Assembly: GCA_009602725.1 (NCBI GenBank)
Contig: WELB01000195.1
Location: 113,722-142,403 of the forward strand
Reading direction: 5' to 3'
From: Spirogloea muscicola
Lineage: Eukaryota; Streptophyta; Zygnematophyceae; Spirogloeales; Spirogloeaceae
Length of the DNA stretch: 28,682 nucleotides
Part shown: positions 11,871 through 22,228 of the stretch, in pieces
Numbering within the stretch: the stretch's first letter is position 1
How the letters are laid out: every line of letters begins with the position of its first letter
Program-made: the position numbers and the translations under genes
The notes under the pieces: generated by a model
Database searches by the model: none
What the model was told of the DNA's origin: nothing
Seen by the model: the letters and a program-made list of their open reading frames with translations, nothing else

Positions 11871-14800
11871 ATGGACCACCCGGGCATGTCCCGCCGCACC
11901 GAGCCGCTGGAGAAGCCCGTGCCCTTCCGCATGTATGCGCCCTCTCCACACACCTCGCCACCGTGTGACCGGACTTGGTGGCAAGTTCATGCATCGCCAG
12001 CTTGCCAGTGATGAAGGGCAATGCAGCGGCCCAAGTCACATTGCAGCCGGGAGCGCTTGTCAGGCTGTCAGCCTCGAGGAGGGCTTGGCTATCATGGCAC
12101 ACAGCTTCGGTCGACATCATCCGCGGGGGGGGGGGGGGGGGGGGGGGCAAGGGGGGCAGCCGAGGTGCTGCCGCTGAGGTTCGGTAGCTAAAAGACGTGG
12201 GTCCACACTGCAAATCTTAGAGCTAAGAACTTGTACATAGATTTATGCTCCAACTTAGCCTGAGGGTTTCAACTCTGGGTGCTGACATGCAGCGCTACTT
12301 TCCCGGCTCTGAAGCCAAGCCTTCAGTCGGGCAAAGCACCAGCAGCCTATCCTGGCGCTGAGATTTTGTTGCGGGCGTCCTTGGCTCTGCGGCAAGTCGT
12401 CTGGCTCGCTCATTGAGCTGTGCTGACCCGGTTGCGGCAGGCCCACGGTGGACAACAGCCTCCCGGTACGCGTGGATGCCGAGTTTGATGGCCGCCGCTT
12501 CCGCGACGCCTTCACGTGGAACCCCAGTGGCAAGCACCCCCGTCACCTCCCTCTCGTAGCCCAGAAGTTGCTCACAGTCTGCCCAAAGGATCACAGTCAT
12601 GTTTTGTAAATGAAGGACCGCGCTTTTAGATCCCGAGCCAACACCATCTAGAATTCACTTCACACTAATTCCACTAATCATTGATCAGAAGCTTAATACA
12701 CTAGTCATTGATTAGCTTAAGGCCGCACAGCCTGAGTCCACCTCCCAGCTTTTGCATCCACACTCCTCAACCACGCGGCGGCCATTGCCTGCGTCCTGCG
12801 CAGACCCTGACAGTGATATCCTGCCCTTTGCCCGCCGCGTGGTGCGGGACCAGAGTCTCCCCAACAGCTTCGTCGCGCCCGTTGCACAGGCCATCCAGGT
12901 CAGCCTCTCACTGAGCAGGCTTTGTCCTTGCATCAGATTCTAGCTGGCCTGATCGAGGGTCTGCAGAGATCTGATGACAAAGAGGCCCATATCTCTATGG
13001 GCGCGCACTTAGCTTTCATATCAATGACTCGTCACCGGCCTTGACCGGATGCGGGCGGCCTGCAGACACGGCTGGCTGATTTCACATCGTACAGGGACCA
13101 GCAGCTGTCCACGCAGGAGAAGCTCCAGACTCTCAAGGTTCGCTTGCTGTTGCTGTTGCTGCCTGAGATCCTGAGCTTCCTGAGAAGCGCCCAGTGTCTC
13201 GCAGTGCCAGCGAGTGCACGTGCTCCAAGCACAGACTTGACTAGGAGTCTTGTCTGAGCGCCGTGCTCAGCGCGTCTGAGTTTGCCAGTCGGCGGTGTCA
13301 AATTTCGATATACTGAAGCAGCTATGTCCCTCATTGTGTTCCATGCTGCAGCTGGAGGTCCGAGTCAACAACCTGGTGTATCGGGACCAGATACTTTGGG
13401 TGAGCACACTCTGTGTTTCGAGAGGTCGCTCTCTCTTTGCTGCAGCGCAAGGCAGGCATGCATGCGTACATGGTGCTCGTCCACCATGCCTGATTGCGCA
13501 GTTCAGTCCTACCTAATTGAAGGATCTGCCATGACCTGGTTGTCTTCGGGAGCGTGTCAGTGCTGTGTCTATCTTCCTATGGCACTGACATTCACGAGTA
13601 TGCTTGACATACCTAAAATCTCACTGTTGGCTTGAAAATTACTGTAGCTCACCAAGTGTGCTCCCAGCCTTGCATGTGCAGGATGTTGCCAACCACAGCA
13701 ACGATGTGGACGCCTTTGCCAGGAATCTCTGCGCAGACCTGCAAGTCACGGATGCGGAGTTGGCTGTGAGAAACCTTTATGCAATTTGTGCTCTCCACTA
13801 TTGAGCACTGTGGCTGGAGCGTCATCAGTTTTTCCCTTAGGGCAGTACATTGGTGTGACTCTGAAACATGCAGCAGGCCTGCTGGAGCAGCTCAAGATGG
13901 CTATGCAGAGTCCCTGGGACAGGTGTTGGGTCATGCAAGTGGCTTACTAGCCCAAGTCGTGCTTTTATTACAGCTGCTTGGGTTAAGTGATAAGTGGCTC
14001 GATCTTTATTGCACGGAGCGACAACATGCTGACCTCCGGGGTGGATTCGTGATGCAGCCGGCCATTGCGGTAGCCATCAGGGAGCAGCTGTATGAGGTTG
14101 GCCCTCTTCCTCCCACAAGACCTAGACGGATGTAGTCTCAAGCTTCAAGTGATGCTTTGTGAATGGGTAATGCAATGTTATTTGGCAGTAATTATTAGAT
14201 GGCCAGGGAGATCCAACTGATAGCTTCTCTTTGGTCTCCATGTCTGAGCAGTATGCAAAGCAGAGCATTGTTGGCAGAGACAGCCGTGTCGGAAACAAGT
14301 CGCGGCGGGAGCGACGGGGCTCTGGAAGTCCGTGGTTGCTACAAAGCAAGTAAGACCTCAGCGAATTAGTACATTACAGGTTGCAGCTGTTGTTTCCTCA
14401 CTAGGACATTGAAGGCCCGTTGCAATGACTCTCGTCGTGACATATGCAGCATCCTCTCCTTGGTGCAGAGCAAAGAGCACAACGGCGCATGCCCTCATCA
14501 GGCAACACGGCGTTGTGCGGTAAGTCCTTGCCTTGGCATGTAGAGCAAGATAGTGGCATAAAACATAAAGGTGATCAGGCCCTATTGCAAGAGAGAGTCG
14601 GTGTTCCGTTGGTGGTTAGTAATCAAGACTGGTTGACGTTGTTGGGGCCAATATTGTTGAACTTCAGCGTCACGTCTGCCATGGGCTGGTAACCTTGTGC
14701 AGGAAGCGGTCGGAGTGGGCGGCGTACAAGCCGGCACTGGAAGTCCTCACGGAGGAGGAGGCGGAGGCCTTTCGAGCCAAGGAGCTCCATAAGTCTAAGT

Positions 14801-15034
14801 CTGCTCGCTTCGCCTGCAGCTCCCTTTTGCTTTACTTGCTTGCGGTGCACGCACCTTTGGTGAGCAGGTGGCCAAGTTGACATAGTCATAAATGACTATT
14901 CTGCTTCTTGATGCACAGGATTTGGTAAACTGCAAGCACAGGATTTGGTGAATTGCAAACAACCTTTGCTTATGTAATCAGATGTCGCATCCTGCAGGAT
15001 GAAGCGCCTGCAGGAAGATGCCATTGATAGGTAG
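11871..15034 (+). CDS. BSH: SNF5/BSH (SMARCB1-type) SWI/SNF chromatin remodelling subunit
   Basis: SNF5 is a core scaffold subunit of SWI/SNF nucleosome remodellers. Eleven exons fit in phase: 11871-11932, 12441-12526, 12804-12898, 13066-13137, 13352-13399, 13682-13765, 14058-14096, 14252-14349, 14469-14519, 14703-14792 and 14998-15034. They total 762 nt (253 aa), close to the 240 aa of Arabidopsis BSH. The start region gives KPVPFRM. Repeat 1 includes RFRDAFTWNP and FARRVVRDQSLP (about 28-81). Repeat 2 includes VYRDQILW, AFARNLCADL and AVAIREQLYE (about 106-162). The charged tail carries GVVRKRSEW and LTEEEAEAFRAKE and ends QEDAIDR. It is the short plant type. Donors are loose (GTATGC, GTGGCA, GTTCGC, GTCTAA), while most acceptors read GCAG. 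It is head-to-head with the G-patch gene. Confidence 0.96.
12125..12147 (+). repeat. Poly-G run in SNF5 intron 1
   Basis: 23 consecutive G, followed by CAA and six more G. It lies mid-intron on the transcribed sense strand and could form a quadruplex. Its length is likely imprecise in the assembly. Confidence 0.9.
14884..14899. repeat. Short perfect inverted repeat in the SNF5 last intron
   Basis: The arms TAGTCAT and ATGACTA flank two A residues. The site lies just before the 23-bp tandem duplication. No role is evident. Confidence 0.6.
14914..14959 (+). repeat. 23-bp tandem duplication in the SNF5 last intron
   Basis: Two adjacent copies beginning CACAGGATTTGGT differ at a few positions. 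This looks like a simple replication-slippage duplication. Confidence 0.8.
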
Positions 15035-16105
15035 CAGCCGCCACCACTGGTGTCTTTCTAATGGTGAGGACTCGCCTCTCAGATTTTCTGCAGTTCTTTA
15101 AGATAGTGACAGGTCAATTGGCAACTCTGTTGTGAAAGTCTTGAATTGCAATGTCGTTAAATTTTGGCCCCCTTTCTGTACCCCTAAGACGGCTTAGGTC
15201 GCAGACTGTTTGCTCGCCTCACCACAATGTGCTGCATCGCGTTGTGGCCGAGCAAGGTAGAGTGTGATCTTTGGTAAGGTGTTAGCTTGGGCTGCGCATG
15301 ACACACTGTCACTTGCAGCGCAGCACCACATAAGGGGCTTCGGGAGGCAAGAGGCGGTGGAACCCTGCCTGACCAGTGCTGCCTGCATTCCCGGAGGTAA
15401 GCCCGAGAATGCACAGGGCCTGGCTGGGGGTTCTCACATTTGCTACTCGTACAGAAGTAGAAGCACTCTAAACTACTGATGGCTGTGGATGATTAGCGCC
15501 AGAACGATCTGGAAAATTGCCGGCCAAATAATAGGCAGCAGCAGGAGGAGAACGCTGCAAATCGAGCTACTCTCGTCTCTGACAGGAACAATAATGCCCA
15601 CAACGGACTCTCACAACAATCTCTCACAACTTTCTGCGGTTTCTATGCAGATTGGCAGATGAGAGCGCGCTCCCTTTACTCAACGCAAAACACGGCAACC
15701 ATACACCACGAGAGGTGGATTTGGAGCCGAATTCGTAATGAAGTGGGTCAAAAATACGGGTGGCCATGCATGGCCAGCCCAACTTCTTCAACTTGTGTCA
15801 CTGCTGTTTCAGTGAGCTATGGCTTGGCTGCAAACACCTGCATCAGAGCAGACATCTGGAATGATTCCACATGATTCCACAATCTTTCCAAACGGGCACC
15901 TGGCTATGCGGGATGAATTACTTTTCCTTCTTTCTTTCCGCAAGATATCCAAAGCGGGACAGGGTAACGTCCAAGAGCGCGGCCTCCGCCCGCATGAGGT
16001 TCCTAAAGCAAAACAAGATTGAATATACCAAACAGAAAGAAGGGTATGGGGCTGTACTAGGGCTTGGCTCCGCCTGGCTTGGCTGGCCGCTACCTCGCCG
16101 CCGCC
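15035..16105. other. No gene assigned between SNF5 and the NSUN gene
   Basis: This holds the SNF5 3' flank and the promoter side of the NSUN gene. Open frames are short and without family character. The last 50 bases become GC-rich toward the NSUN start codon. Confidence 0.5.
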
Positions 16106-17616
16106 ATGGCCGCCACGACGGCTGCGGCGGCGGCGACGGCGGCGGCGGCGGCTCCGAACGGGGCGCTGGAGGACGGCGTCCCAGCGGCGCTGGCGCGCTT
16201 CCTGCGCCGCCACGGCGTCGACCCGGCTGTGTACCGCCTCGCCCCGGCGCTGCCCCGTTACGTGCGGAAAAAAAAAAAAAAAAAAAAAAANCGCGTCTCG
16301 CCGCCACCGCCGCCTACCGCCGCGGCCTGGTGCGCCGCCGCCGCCGCCGCCGCCGCTGGCGCTGCCGCAGGGGCTCCGGCCACCCCCATGTCCAGGTTCA
16401 GGGCTTAGGATTCGAGGGTTTAGGGTGTCCGCGCCGGCATGCAGGTCTTCGGCATGGACGCGGCGTCGGGCGCCGCCGTGGTGGCGCTCCGCCTGCGGCC
16501 AGGCGACGACGTCCTGGACCTCTGCGCCGCGCCAGGTGGCCCTCCTCCGCCTAAACCCTGAACCCTAAGCCTTGAACCCTAAAACCTTGATATGAACATT
16601 GTTGTGTAAAATGCCCCCTCCCACTGCTCGCGGACTATGCTGCACCATTGCCGCGCTTACATCTTGCTGGAGTGCTCTGCGCACTAAGCTAGCTCGAGTG
16701 CACTACGCACGGGGCTCGAAGTCAAACTATCTGGGGCTCCAGAACGAGGGTGACAGTGAAGAGAACGATCAGGGTTCGGCTTCAGTGCGATCTTGGCGTC
16801 CTGCTCGTGCCAACCACGAGTTCAGCGCGCACTGCTTGTTGAGCCTCCTTGACCTGGCGGAGCGCCTGAGATGCTGGGGTGCCGCTGGTTGGGTTTAGGA
16901 TCTAGGGATTGGGTTAGGGTTTAGGTTAAGGTTAATGGTTTATGGTTTAGGAATTAACACGTCAGGGTTGAATGGTATAGGAGTCTTGAGTATCATTTCT
17001 GCGCAGGCGCGAAGCTGTGCATGATTGCAGAGGCACTCGGCGGTACCGGCTCCGTCACCGGCGTGGACGTCTCGGCGCCGCGGCTGGCAGCCTGCCGCAC
17101 CATGCTGGTCAAGTACGGGCTGCAGCACCGCTGCCGCCTCTTCCTGGGCGACGGCCGCCTCTTTGCTCGCCCCCCAGCCTCGCCTGTCGGCTTGTCCCCG
17201 AGCAGCGCCGAAGACGGCAGCGGTGTGGAGGGGCTGGACTCTCACTCCGCCTCCGCCAGTCCAGAGACGGCGGGGCGGGCCAGGGGCAAGGGCGGCCGTG
17301 CTCGGCACCGTTGCGCCGGCGGAAGACCAGGAAGGAGCGACGGGCCGCTCAAAGGTTGAGGAGGTTCGCAGCTGCAGGAGGGGATGGCGGAGGAGAGGCC
17401 GCTTGCGAGCTCTTCTATTCAGCCGGGCAGTGGAGCGAAGATGGCACCTGTGGCAGCGATGCCGACGGCGCTGTCTGGACGGGCCACTACGACAAGGTCA
17501 GCTGGCCTGACATGTTTGGATTCAGATATCCATGGGTAGGGCCGAGATATCGAATATTGGGGCTGAGATACCAAGATTCGCTTTGCAGTCAGCAAAGTGT
17601 GCTTTGAAGTCTAGCT

Positions 17617-17650
<34 letters not shown>

Positions 17651-19064
17651 CTTGTGATCGGTATGTTGTCAAGCCCTACAGTGACACCAGGGCACCTGCT
17701 TCGATGCACTGTCCATAGCTTCTAGTGACTTCTCCCGAGGCGCTCAGTGGTGCGTCTGGCTATGACAAACACTTCAGGGCTAGATGTTAGGACCTAGATT
17801 CTGACTCCAGATCCTGCATGTCAAGTATATACATACACTTCAGCATGCCACATCCAGCTCTATGCTGCAGGTGCTTGTTGACGCCGAGTGCACTCATGAT
17901 GGGTCACTGAAGCACATCACCAAGTACGACACCTGGGGTTGGGACACACTGGAGAGGCGTTTCCTGGACTTGCAACGACTTTCCACGCTTACTGATCTCC
18001 AGGTGCAGACAGAGCCCGTTCTATTACAGAGAAAGAGGAACCAATTATGTAAATTTGCCCTACTAGTTGTTGTTAGGAAGTATCAATGTTTAATTATGTC
18101 CTATTCCATGAGGACACTTCCCAGTAGTATTCAAGCATACAGGCATTTAGTTAGACAATGTACCCTCCCCCCTCCCTCTTCCCCGCTTTCCTATTCCCCA
18201 CTCCTTCCTCACCATTCATACTTCATACTCTTGTATATATGAAGCCCTTGTGAGTCTCCCTCAAAGAGAAGCACACTCTTGACCATGTAACAGTGCACAC
18301 TGTTGTCACTTGTCCCAGTCCTAGCTGTGCTTCTTGCTGCAAGGCTGCTGCAGAATCTCATACTTTTGTGGTGCTCGTTGCCAGGGGGCGCTGCTGGCGA
18401 ATGGCTTCAGCCAGCTGAAAAGTGGCGGCATCCTTGTCTACAGCACCTGCAGGCAAGTATTGACCCTGCAGAGGCGATAGAGAAGACTGTTGTTATTATG
18501 TCAAAGATCCATACAGAGCAGATCATAAGATCATATAAGCAGCTCGCATGGTATTTATTAGAGAGTTGCTGTCTGATAAATATGTTGTCAAGTGGTTTCC
18601 TCTGCAGCTTCATTGTAGATCAAAATGAGGCAGTTGTGAACGCGTTTCTGCACGCCCATCCAGATGCTGGTGGGCAACTGCAGACTTGCTGGGTGTAAAG
18701 TAATGGGTGTGAATCATTGTAGATGATATGGTTACACTCCGAGATCAATATAATACTCTGTGATGCCTGATCCGAGTACAAATTTACCACTGGACACATT
18801 TTATAGCTTGCGGTTGCATCACCTTTCTTTTTCCTGCCAAAGTGCCTTTTCAGCACGAGGTATTCGAGCACGAAGTATTGGGATCGTGATAAAAGCTCCT
18901 CCACATATTGTCCAGAATTGCTCGCCGTTGTCGGTTCGGCCAGCTGGCCATGCAAGCCGGGGGGCATTGCTCACTCCCTTCGATTTGACCCGGCCATATC
19001 GAATACAAGCGGCCTTTTCCTGGCCTGCATGACCAAGTGCTCACAATTTGCAGATGAAGGCTGA
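16106..19064 (+). CDS. NSUN-family RNA cytosine-C5 methyltransferase
   Basis: NSUN enzymes methylate cytosine C5 in tRNA or rRNA using S-adenosylmethionine. Exons: 16106 to an assembly gap near 16268; 16445-16535; 17007-17496; 17871-18002; 18385-18452; 18608-18669; 18916-19064. Exon 1 is Ala-rich, then LARFLRRHGVDPAVYRLAP. The SAM-binding start is VFGMDAASGA, DLCAAPG spans an intron, and AKLCMIAEALGG follows. VTGVDVSAPRLAACRTML and CRLFLGDGRLF continue the fold. Motif IV reads VLVDAECTHDGS, with Glu in place of the usual Pro. VYSTCS carries the catalytic Cys of motif VI and spans a GC-AG intron. The end includes LRFDPAISNTSGLFLACMTK. The family matches a plant NOL1/NOP2/Sun subgroup. Two defects: sequence between exons 1 and 2 is missing at the N, and the frame changes between about 17220 and 17310, by an indel or a tiny intron. 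Confidence 0.92.
16268..16291. other. Poly-A run ending in N: probable assembly gap in NSUN exon 1
   Basis: 23 A residues followed by one N interrupt GC-rich coding sequence. The frame after the N does not continue the protein in a recognisable way, and the family segment normally found between the N-terminal region and the SAM-binding core is absent. Confidence 0.75.
16402..16432 (+). repeat. Degenerate TTTAGGG-like block
   Basis: G-strand telomere-like units (AGGGCTTAGG, AGGGTTTAGGG) lie just before the acceptor of the second NSUN exon. Confidence 0.6.
16550..16589 (+). repeat. C-strand telomere-like block at the 5' side of an NSUN intron
   Basis: Four degenerate CCCTAAA units begin about 15 bases after the donor at 16536. 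They are complementary in sense to the block at 16889-16951 in the same intron. Confidence 0.75.
16889..16951 (+). repeat. G-strand telomere-like block at the 3' side of the same intron
   Basis: About seven degenerate TTTAGGG units end about 55 bases before the acceptor at 17006. Together with 16550-16589 they form an inverted pair within one intron. Confidence 0.75.
17619..17650 (+). repeat. Poly-G run in an NSUN intron
   Basis: 32 consecutive G on the sense strand within the intron after the third exon. It is long enough for stable quadruplexes, and its length is likely approximate. Confidence 0.9.
18453..18607 (+). other. GC-AG intron within the NSUN catalytic motif
   Basis: The exon ends TGCAG and the intron begins GCAAGT. 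The next exon follows CTCTGCAG and opens with CTTCATT. Joining them restores VYSTCSF with correct phase, the conserved motif VI. No GT donor in the vicinity gives that motif. Confidence 0.85.
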
Positions 19065-19989
19065 GTTCACTTCGGACCTCAGTCAGTTCTTTCTCAGATT
19101 CGCGAAGCAGACTTGCAGTCGAATGATGTACTTCGAGCCAGGGACAAGGCCAGGTATTAGCTGCATTGTCAGGCTGCTGCTCTCTGCCAGATGAGATTTT
19201 GTCTTCTGCCGATGTTGATCAGTGCCTCACCTTCTATGGCAGTGGCAGTGGCTGCCCTGAAAGGGGTTAGCAGAAGAGCTGGCATTGTGTTTACTTATTG
19301 CGAGCAATATGTGTCTTGCACCGTTAGACCCATACACCTCCATGTCGACTCATCTTCTCCTGCAATCAGTTATTGATCAGTGTTGTTATGGTATTGTATG
19401 AAATGCATGTAGCAAAGCCATCGATCTTGTTGCGTGCTCGCTGGGGCTATACTATCTTTTTGGCACCTTCTCCCAACGTGATCCGTTTTGCTCGTTCTCA
19501 CTGTCGGCACGTCCACCACGCTCTCCTGCACTTGTGCACAGCTACTTTCTGGCCTGCCAGCTCTGTCTGGGATTGGGAAATCGCTGCTGCTGTTGTTCCC
19601 TCCACATCGGTGGAGGACAGCGACAATAGGTGTTTCACCGCAAACACCATTTGCCACCATCAGCTCCTACTGAGGGTGGACCTCTGCAAGGCTCCGAGAG
19701 GCCTAGGGACGGCTTTTTGAATATTTCCAATCTGCTGACTTGCTGAATGCACCATACCTTGAGAACAGCCTCCGTTCGTGGCTTTGGCTGGTATTATTGC
19801 TCCAGTTATTTATGCGAACTGTTAGTTTGTAGTGATACTGTTAATTTGGAGTGATTAATCCTGGAAGCGAGGGAGAAGTGCCTGCTGAAAGGTCAGACTT
19901 TTGTCTGACCTGATGGCAGCTGCATTTAGGAAATGGCGTGCACTTTTTGACATCTTGACATTGCTTATTGCAATGGGCTAAAGTCTGCA
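19065..19989. other. No gene assigned between NSUN and the copia cluster
   Basis: Probable NSUN 3' UTR followed by unremarkable sequence. The longest open frame (19373-19720) has no visible domain. A perfect hairpin lies at 19890-19911. Confidence 0.5.
19890..19911. repeat. Perfect 9-bp hairpin with TTTT loop
   Basis: The arms AGGTCAGAC and GTCTGACCT flank a four-T loop, within non-coding DNA between NSUN and the copia fragments. No known role. Confidence 0.7.
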
Positions 19990-20145
19990 CGACAAGCATT
20001 GCAGGCGAAGGAATCCTCCTTGTCGAATGCCAGCAGCTACTATGTTTCTGGTGGAAATATTGACAATCTTACATCCCATCTGCGAAATTCTCACATCTCT
20101 GCCATCTATTGTCGCCTTAAACACAGAGGAGACTTTAAAAGATAA
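19990..20145 (-). mobile_element. Decayed Ty1/copia fragment A (pre-integrase region)
   Basis: Its reverse complement is similar to 20160-20290 and to the minus strand of 21390-21530. Read on the minus strand it corresponds to the segment before and including the GAG-pre-integrase end (TTCGCCTGCAATGC). It carries no intact frame. Confidence 0.65.
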
Positions 20146-20159
20146 CTCTTCGACATGAT

Positions 20160-20870
20160 CATAACCTCTTCTCTGTTTCTAAATCGACAATAATGGCAGA
20201 GAGGTGAGATGCATGTGAGATTGTCAATAATACACCGTGAACATAGTTGCTGCTGGCATTTGGCAAGGATAGAAGTTTCGCCTGCAATGCGTATTTATCA
20301 TGCAGCAGCCATCATCAGAGGGAGTTTGGACTAACCCAACTGATTAGCAACTTCTTTCTAGTGATGAGTATTTGTCCAGTGGTGCAACACCATCGGAAAG
20401 TTAGAGAGTACTTGCTAAAGAGCAAACGCCAGCACATCCAGTCCCTGCTGTAGTACAACCACCTGCAGCTGCCGAAGTCCTTGCACCTACTGCAAGTTGA
20501 ACAGCAGCACCACTTGCACCTAGTCATGCCTTCACGGCATTGCAGGGGGGGACATGTGTATTAAGAGATGGGGAGGCCATGTGTGGCCAAGTACAAAGGC
20601 AAGCACATATATTCACGGCATTGCAGGGGGGCCCTTCTTCTCTTTCTCAAGCTCTTGCATCTGATGATGCTTTTCTGTGGCAGGAAGCTGCCGATGTTGA
20701 GTATGCATCTCTTATCAGCAGTACAAGTGGCAGCTGACTTCTCTGGTAGAATAAACATGGGTTGCAAATGGGTGCTACGCGTAAAAAAGAATGCAGACAG
20801 TAGCGTGGATCGATATTAAGCTCGTTTGCTAGCAAAGGGACACTCTAAAGTAGAGGGAGTATCATTTCTG
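20160..20870 (+). mobile_element. Decayed Ty1/copia fragment B (pre-integrase joined to reverse transcriptase start)
   Basis: The plus strand gives the pre-integrase end, a Pro/Ala-rich linker with a stop, then DDAFLWQEAADVEYASLI and MGCKWVLRVKKNAD, which match the start of the copia reverse transcriptase domain. Stops and indels interrupt it. Most of the integrase is absent, so this is a deletion derivative. Fragment A is its inverted partner on the left. Confidence 0.8.
20531..20630 (+). repeat. 20-bp direct repeat with 80-bp period inside copia fragment B
   Basis: TTCACGGCATTGCAGGGGGG occurs at 20531-20550 and again at 20611-20630. The 60 bases between make this a tandem duplication or an excision-like scar within the linker of the element. 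Confidence 0.85.
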
Positions 20871-20894
20871 TTATTTTTGCTTAAGTGGTGAAGT

Positions 20895-21540
20895 TCACTT
20901 GCAGACAAGTAGGTCAGAGTTTGCTTCCTGATGGACATAGCTCTCAGGCTGAATATATCTGTCAACATCACATTTAAGAAAGGCAGTTTTCACGCCCATA
21001 TGATGAAGCTCAAATTTTTCCAGAGCTGCAATAGGCAGTAATACAAGAATAGAAGGGAACTTCGACACTGGACCGAAGGTTTCAGGACAAACGAATCCCT
21101 CTATTTGGGAGTATCCCTTCGCTACCATACGAGCTTTATATCTATCCACGCTTCAGTCTGCATCTCTTTCAATGCGTAGCACCCACTTGGCAATAAATAC
21201 ACTTTCCACCAGGAGGAAGAGGAGTCAGCTGCCACATTTTATTTTCCATAAGAGATGCATACTCAGCATTGACAGCTTCCTGCCACAAAACAGCATTGTC
21301 AGGCTTGTCAGGCTACAGGTGATTGTATTTCAGCAGGGATCAGTCGGCTCAGTCCAATTCCCCACTGATGATGGCTGTTGCACGATGATTAAGCATTGCA
21401 GGCGAAAAATCTCTCTGTTCCTGATGCCAGCAGCCACTTTATTCCCAGTGGATGTATCGATAATCTCACATGCATCTGCTGAACACTTCATCTCTGCCAT
21501 GTATCGTCACTTAAGAAACAGAGAGGGTGCTTCATAGCTG
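20895..21540 (-). mobile_element. Decayed Ty1/copia fragment C (pre-integrase joined to reverse transcriptase)
   Basis: The minus strand carries the pre-integrase end near 21530-21390, then AVLWQEAVNAEYASLMEN near 21300, then a reverse transcriptase run from 21149 to 20895 with YKARMVAKGYSQIEGFV, ETFGPVSKF and HHMGVKTAFL. The family match to RVT_2 is clear. It has the same internal deletion as fragment B but opposite orientation, so B and C form a large inverted repeat. Frameshifts and stops make it non-functional. No LTR or target-site duplication was seen. Confidence 0.85.
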
Positions 21541-22228
21541 CGAGGCACTTGTGATGATTGGCTCAGGGGCCTCCTCTTTGTGGCTCCAGGTCTGCTGGAC
21601 CAATTTCAATGCCATCCTCACAGACTGAGTGTGAGGCTTGTAATGTCTAGGGATCAGGTATAGGGTTTCGCACCATGAAGTATTCAGGTCTACATTCAAG
21701 CTCCTCATATGTCAGTGAGACATGGCCTATTGGCGCACATTTGGCATCCATGATGCCAGTTCACGGCAGCCAGTCGACAATATGATCAAGCTTATCACTT
21801 CCAGTGCTTGGACAATTTTGAGATTGCTTCTGCGACCCGGCTTTGTTGCAAACAATCACTTACTCGGATCGCCGTGCCCGTCTCCCTGGGCTGCCACCTC
21901 ATTTACGTGATTTGGACTTGCACTACTGCTATTCTCTGGCAGATGATCTCATAAGATACTGGAATCTAGGGTTTAGCATACAACTGTTCAATCGATGCTG
22001 CTGCTGCCAAGCAGCTCATAGCAGGAGTCTCAAAAAGTAAATGAGTACATGCTCAGTTGCTCATCACTAAGCGGCCATATTGTTCCTTGACCCAAATCCT
22101 GGCCAGGACTTGTCCTGGCCAGGACCAGTCCTGGCCCCAGTCGTCACCAGGGGGGGGGGATCAAAGACAAGTCTGAAGCATGATGTAGACGTTGAGCTAC
22201 CAATATGAGAGGGACACCTTTCCACATA
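21541..22228. other. No gene assigned; 3' flank of the TLDc gene
   Basis: No convincing exon. A TAGGGTTTAG telomere-like unit lies near 21967. A 16-bp palindromic tandem repeat lies at 22097-22136, followed by a run of nine G at about 22151. Confidence 0.5.
22097..22136. repeat. 16-bp tandem repeat with palindromic core, 2.5 copies
   Basis: The 12-bp perfect palindrome TCCTGGCCAGGA starts at 22097 and 22113, and a third, partial TCCTGGCC starts at 22129. The period is exactly 16. It lies about 90 bp beyond the TLDc gene stop codon. Confidence 0.85.

Noticed and set aside
19031-19055. A possible 17-nt final intron in NSUN (GTGCTC to TTGCAG)
   Set aside because: It is too short to splice; the open frame simply reads through to the TGA at 19062-19064.
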